Origin: Pseudomonas parasichuanensis
Lineage (GTDB): Bacteria > Pseudomonadota > Gammaproteobacteria > Pseudomonadales > Pseudomonadaceae
Direction of reading: 5' to 3'
Length of the DNA stretch: 64,000 nucleotides
Assembly (NCBI RefSeq): GCF_021601385.1
Contig: NZ_BQHO01000030.1
Location: 18,488 to 82,487, forward strand
Below the pieces are notes generated by a model, which saw only the letters and a program-made list of their open reading frames with translations, had not been told where the DNA came from and did no database searches. The position numbers were made by a program, and so were the translations under genes. Below, in pieces: positions 60,304 to 64,000 of the stretch (its first letter is position 1; every line of letters begins with the position of its first letter).

Positions 60304-61614
60304 TCACCCCGCCCGCTTGCCGGGGTTGTGGTAGAGATCAGCGAACATGTCGGCCATGGCCTCCTCGCTAGGCTCGTCCTGCATCTGTACGCTCACCGCG
60401 CGGCTCACCAGTTGGTGTCTGCGGGGCAATTGCAGGTCATCCGGAATACGCGGCCCGTCGGTCAGGTAGGCAATCGGCAATTCGTGACCGATAGCCAGGC
60501 TCAGCACCTCACCGAGGCAGGCTGTTTCATCGAGCTTGGTCAGGATGCAACCGGCCAGGCCACAGCGCTTGTAGCTGTGGTAGGCAGCGGTGAGCACCTG
60601 TTTCTGGCTGGTGGTGGCCAGTACCAGATAGTTCTTCGAGGCGATGCCACGCCCGGCCAGCGTCTCCAGCTGCATACGCAGCGCCGGGTCGCTGGCCTGC
60701 AGGCCGGCGGTGTCGATCAGCACCACGCGCTTGCGCAGCAGCGGCTCGAGCGCCTGGGCCAGGGACTCGCCCGGATCGACGTAGGTGACCGGCACATTGA
60801 GGATGCGCCCCAGGGTTTTCAGCTGCTCCTGGGCACCGATGCGGAAGCTGTCCATGCTCACCAGCGCGATATTGCTCGCGCCGTACTTGAGCACATAGCG
60901 TGCGGCCAGTTTCGCTAGCGTGGTGGTCTTGCCCATGCCGGCCGGGCCGACCATGGCGATCACCCCGCCCTCCTCGATCGGCTCGACCTCGGGCACGTCG
61001 ATCATCCGCGCCAGGTGCGCCAGGACCATGCGCCAGGCGTGGCGCGGCTCTTCGATTTCAGCGGTCAGCTCCAGCAGCTCGCGGGCCAGCCCACCCGACA
61101 AGCCCAGGCGCTGCAGACGGCGCCAGAGGTTGGCCTGTTGTGGCTTGTTGCCTTGCAGCTGGCTCCAGGCCAGCGAACCGAGTTGCACTTCGAGCAGCTC
61201 GCGCAGGCCGGTGAGCTCCGAGCGCATGGCATCGAACAGGCGCGGGTCGACCGGCGCAGCGGCAGGCGCGGTGGGCGCCACCGGCACGTCGACATGCGGC
61301 TCGACCAGCGGTTCGGAGGCGGTCAACGACTGCCCGGCGAACAACTGCCGGTTGCCCTCGCCGATTTCGCTGCGCCCGCTGATTTCAGCCTGGGCGGTGA
61401 CGATGCGCGACTGGGTCTTGCGCAGCTCGTCCTCAAGCTCGGCATTTGGCACCCGTGGCGCCAGGGCGGACAGCTTGTAGTCCAGCGCGGCCGTCAGCTC
61501 GACGCCGCCAGCGATGCGCCGGTTGCCGATGATGGCGGCATCGGAGCCCAGCTCATCACGAACCAGCTTCATGGCTTGGCGCATATCGGCGGCGAAAAAA
61601 CGCTTAACTTGCAT
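60304..61614 (-). CDS. flhF: Flagellar placement GTPase FlhF
   Basis: This 436-residue SRP-type GTPase starts MQVKRFFAADMRQAMKLVRDELGSDAAI (B domain). It has the NG domain from about residue 150, with G1 GPAGMGKTTTLAKLAARY, ALVSMDSFRIGAQEQL, LIDTAGLQASD and TKLDETACLGE. It recruits flagellar components to the pole, together with FleN. It lies 11 bp after flhA. A 114-bp gap with no clear feature precedes fleN. Confidence 0.96.
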   Translation of the reverse strand: MQVKRFFAADMRQAMKLVRDELGSDAAIIGNRRIAGGVELTAALDYKLSALAPRVPNAELEDELRKTQSRIVTAQAEISGRSEIGEGNRQLFAGQSLTASEPLVEPHVDVPVAPTAPAAAPVDPRLFDAMRSELTGLRELLEVQLGSLAWSQLQGNKPQQANLWRRLQRLGLSGGLARELLELTAEIEEPRHAWRMVLAHLARMIDVPEVEPIEEGGVIAMVGPAGMGKTTTLAKLAARYVLKYGASNIALVSMDSFRIGAQEQLKTLGRILNVPVTYVDPGESLAQALEPLLRKRVVLIDTAGLQASDPALRMQLETLAGRGIASKNYLVLATTSQKQVLTAAYHSYKRCGLAGCILTKLDETACLGEVLSLAIGHELPIAYLTDGPRIPDDLQLPRRHQLVSRAVSVQMQDEPSEEAMADMFADLYHNPGKRAG

Positions 61615-61625
61615 AACCCACTACC

Positions 61626-63755
61626 TCAGCCGTTGGGGCCCACGGTGGCAACAATGGTGACTTGCTTGTTGTCAGGTATTTCCTGATACGCCAAAACATG
61701 CAAATTCGGTACAGCCAGGCGACCGAAGCGCGACAGCATGGCACGGATCGGGCCGGCAACCAGGAGGATGGCCGGCTGGCCCTGCATTTCCTGACGCTGG
61801 GCCGCCTCGATCAACGAGCGCTGAAGCTTTTCGGCCATGCTCGGCTCAAGAAGAACACCGTCTTCCTGACCTTGCCCGGCCCTTTGCAAACTATTGAGCA
61901 AGATCTGTTCCAACCTTGGCTCAAGGGTAATCACAGGCAGCTCGGACTCAACGCCGACAATGCTTTGAACGATAGCGCGGGACAAACCAACCCGCACCAC
62001 CGCCACCAACGCGGCGGTATCTTGACTCTTCACCGCATTGTTCGCGATGGCTTCGGCAATGCTGCGAATGTCACGTACCGGCACCTGCTCGGCGAGCAAC
62101 GCCTGCAGAACCTTGAGCAAGCCCGACAAGGAAATGACACCCGGCACCAGCTCTTCGGCCAGCTTCGGCGACGCCTTGGCCAACACCTGCAGCAACTGCT
62201 GGACCTCTTCATGGCCGATCAGCTCATGGCAATGCTTCTGCAGGATCTGGTTGAGGTGGGTGGCAACCACGGTGCTGGCATCCACCACCGTGTAACCCAA
62301 CGACTGCGCCTGGGCGCGCTGCCCCACATCGATCCACACCGCTTCCAGGCCGAACGCCGGGTCGCGCGAGGCGATGCCGTTGAGCGTGCCGAACACCTGG
62401 CCGGGGTTGATCGCAAGTTCCCGGTCCGGGTAGATCTCGGCCTCCGCCAGGATCACCCCCATCAGCGTCAGGCGATAGGCACTGGGCTGCAGGTCGAGGT
62501 TGTCGCGAATGTGCACGGTAGGCATGAGGAAACCCAGGTCCTGGGACAGCTTCTTGCGCACGCCCTTGATCCGCGCCAGCAATTGGCCGCCCTGGTTGCG
62601 GTCGACCAGCGGAATCAGGCGGTAACCCACCTCCAGGCCGATCATGTCGATAGGCGTGACGTCATCCCAGCCCAGCTCCTTGGTCTCCATGGCACGCTGC
62701 GGCGAGGGCAGCAGGTCCTGCTGGCGCTGCATCTCTTCCAGGGCCAGGACCTTGGCCTTCTGCTGCTTCTTCCACACCAGGTAGGCGGCACCGGCGGCTA
62801 TCGCACCCAGGCTGATGAAGGCCATGTGCGGCATGCCCGGCACCAGGCCCATGACGATCATCAACGCGCCGGAAACCGCCAGGGCCTTGGGCGAATCGAA
62901 CATCTGCCGGTTGATCAGCTTGCCCATGTCCTCGGAGCCCGAAGCACGGGTCACCATGATCGCGGCAGCGGTGGACAGCAGCAGTGATGGCAATTGCGCC
63001 ACCAAACCGTCACCGATGGTCAGCAGCGCGTAGACCTTGCCGGCGTCGCTGAAGGTCATGCCGTGCTGCAGCATGCCGATCAGCATGCCGCCGATGAGGT
63101 TGATGAACAGGATCAGCAGGCCGGCGATGGCGTCACCGCGGACGAACTTGCTGGCACCGTCCATCGAACCATAGAACTCGGCCTCCTGGGCCACTTCGGC
63201 ACGGCGCGCCTTGGCCTGGGCCTGGTCGATCAGGCCGGCATTGAGGTCGGCGTCGATGGCCATCTGCTTGCCCGGCATGGCATCGAGGGTGAACCGCGCG
63301 CTCACTTCGGAGATACGCCCGGCACCCTTGGTCACCACCACGAAGTTGATGATCATGAGGATGGCGAACACCACCGCACCGACGACATAGTTGCCGCCGA
63401 TCACCACTTCACCGAAAGCCTGGATCACCTTGCCCGCGGCGCCATGGCCTTCCTGGCCATGCAGCATCACCACCCGGGTAGAGGCGACGTTCAGCGCCAG
63501 GCGCAACAGCGTGGCCACCAGCAGGATGGTCGGGAAGGCGGCGAAGTCGAGCGGGCGCAGGGCGTAGACGCACACCAGCAGGACCACGATCGACAGGGCA
63601 ATGTTGAAGGTAAAGAACACGTCGAGCAGGAACGGCGGTATCGGCAACATCATCATTGCCAACATCACCAGCAGTAACAGCGGCACGCCGAGGTTGCCCC
63701 GGCCCAGACCGGCCAGGTTGTTGCGCGCGTTGCTGATTAACTGTGTGCGATCCAC
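61626..63755 (-). CDS. flhA: Flagellar type III export gate protein FlhA
   Basis: This 709-residue protein has eight N-terminal membrane helices (LGVPLLLLVMLAMMMLPIPPFLLDVFFTFNIALS and following), the conserved FHIPEP region with NYVVGAVVFAILMIINFVVVTKGAGRISEV, and a large cytoplasmic nonameric domain. The GTG at 63755 (start MDRTQLISNARNNL) follows AGAGGA and matches the usual FlhA N-terminus; the longer open frame is rejected. A sigma-54-type sequence lies 55-72 bp upstream. Confidence 0.96.
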   Translation of the reverse strand: MDRTQLISNARNNLAGLGRGNLGVPLLLLVMLAMMMLPIPPFLLDVFFTFNIALSIVVLLVCVYALRPLDFAAFPTILLVATLLRLALNVASTRVVMLHGQEGHGAAGKVIQAFGEVVIGGNYVVGAVVFAILMIINFVVVTKGAGRISEVSARFTLDAMPGKQMAIDADLNAGLIDQAQAKARRAEVAQEAEFYGSMDGASKFVRGDAIAGLLILFINLIGGMLIGMLQHGMTFSDAGKVYALLTIGDGLVAQLPSLLLSTAAAIMVTRASGSEDMGKLINRQMFDSPKALAVSGALMIVMGLVPGMPHMAFISLGAIAAGAAYLVWKKQQKAKVLALEEMQRQQDLLPSPQRAMETKELGWDDVTPIDMIGLEVGYRLIPLVDRNQGGQLLARIKGVRKKLSQDLGFLMPTVHIRDNLDLQPSAYRLTLMGVILAEAEIYPDRELAINPGQVFGTLNGIASRDPAFGLEAVWIDVGQRAQAQSLGYTVVDASTVVATHLNQILQKHCHELIGHEEVQQLLQVLAKASPKLAEELVPGVISLSGLLKVLQALLAEQVPVRDIRSIAEAIANNAVKSQDTAALVAVVRVGLSRAIVQSIVGVESELPVITLEPRLEQILLNSLQRAGQGQEDGVLLEPSMAEKLQRSLIEAAQRQEMQGQPAILLVAGPIRAMLSRFGRLAVPNLHVLAYQEIPDNKQVTIVATVGPNG

Positions 63756-64000
63756 CGCGAGTCCTCTTGAAGCAAAACTTTGACGCCTGGGTGGCGCCTG
63801 GCGCTGGCTTTGCAAGAAGCTTTCCAACTTTGGGGAAAGACTCGAGAAGTGTTCGCCTTCAGAGGTGTTGCGCTCGATTTGCGCCCCATCCCAAAAACCA
63901 AGGCGAACACCGGGCGGCCCTGACGCAATCCCGGCAGGCCTGACACCCCCAGTCTTTTCAAGATTTTTACCCCCGCCCATTAGTCCCCGCACCCCCGGAT
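63756..64000. other. Upstream region of flhA, no gene seen
   Basis: The last 245 bp of the window precede flhA and contain the sigma-54-like promoter at 63810-63827. No plausible coding sequence was found; the upstream gene of the flagellar cluster lies beyond the edge. Confidence 0.6.
63810..63827 (-). promoter_or_regulatory. Candidate sigma-54 promoter of flhA
   Basis: On the minus strand TTGGAAAGCTTCTTGCAA has GG and GC separated by 10 bp, as required for -24/-12 elements, with TTGG and TTGC both matching. The start site would lie about 45 bp before the flhA GTG. Sigma-54/FleQ control of flhA is known in Pseudomonas. Confidence 0.55.

Noticed and set aside
63799-63814. Plus-strand sigma-54-like sequence TGGCGCTGGCTTTGCA
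   Set aside because: Spacing fits, but it points away from flhA into a region with no plus-strand gene in view; the oppositely oriented minus-strand site fits flhA better.
63756-63992. N-terminal extension of FlhA by 79 codons
   Set aside because: The GTG at 63755 has a good ribosome-binding site and gives the standard FlhA N-terminus; the extension would include the promoter region.

Overview
The window reads as chromosomal DNA of a fluorescent pseudomonad, most likely the Pseudomonas putida group. The basis is high GC, dense 35-bp-type REP elements (core TGTGGGAGC..GGCTTGCC.GCGA), a ccmABCDEFGHI run beside a polar-flagellum/chemotaxis block (flhA-flhF-fleN-fliA-cheYZAB-motCD-ParA-CheW proteins), and a Pseudomonas-style urate catabolism cluster. 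No rRNA, tRNA, CRISPR array, insertion sequence or prophage was seen. Species is inference; the gene families are read from the sequence.

Layout. 1-3.2 kb: the end of a hybrid sensor kinase, yggL and dacB. 3.4-11.2 kb: purine ring catabolism (uraH; divergent puuE-uraD-allA-puuD; an NCS2 urate/xanthine-type permease; two tandem Tsx-like outer-membrane channels). 11.2-15.3 kb: a small membrane protein, an LTA-synthase-like phosphoglycerol transferase, a DUF808 protein and a RutR-like TetR regulator. 15.3-24.6 kb: glyoxylate assimilation (glcG-like; divergent gcl-hyi-glxR-glycerate kinase/'ttuD'-pykF), a urea channel and a K+ channel. 24.7-37.6 kb: sbp, an rRNA-methyltransferase-like gene, a FrnE oxidoreductase, LysR and Lrp regulators, an EamA exporter, an NCS1 transporter with an Asp/Glu/hydantoin-racemase-family enzyme, a DadA-like oxidase, a phosphatase, an FKBP, a GFA protein, a 2-hydroxyacid dehydrogenase and a lipoprotein. 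37.6-44.5 kb: the cytochrome c maturation operon on the minus strand, including the small ccmD. 44.7-49.5 kb: a FliK-like gene, a stand-alone FlhB C-domain and a 915-residue toxin-like glycosyltransferase. 49.6-64 kb: one minus-strand flagellar/chemotaxis block.

How the parts fit. PuuD oxidises urate and passes electrons to its own cytochrome c domain. UraH and UraD yield allantoin, PuuE opens it to allantoate, and AllA cleaves ureidoglycolate to glyoxylate plus urea. Gcl joins two glyoxylates to tartronate semialdehyde, GlxR makes glycerate, the MOFRL-family kinase makes 2-phosphoglycerate, and PykF ends at pyruvate. The urea channel and permeases handle nitrogen and substrate traffic. No allantoicase or allantoate amidohydrolase is present, so one step must be encoded elsewhere.

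Most interesting signals: a perfect palindrome TTGTATACAA recurs upstream of puuE, between glcG and gcl (twice), upstream of the NCS1 transporter and, unexpectedly, abutting the start codon of the FliK-like gene; a near-identical copy lies before uraH. This suggests one GntR-type regulon whose regulator is outside the window. Other leads are the toxin-like glycosyltransferase with a hairpin over its start, a racemase-family enzyme lacking one catalytic Cys, and the NPTH-less FlhB fragment protein.
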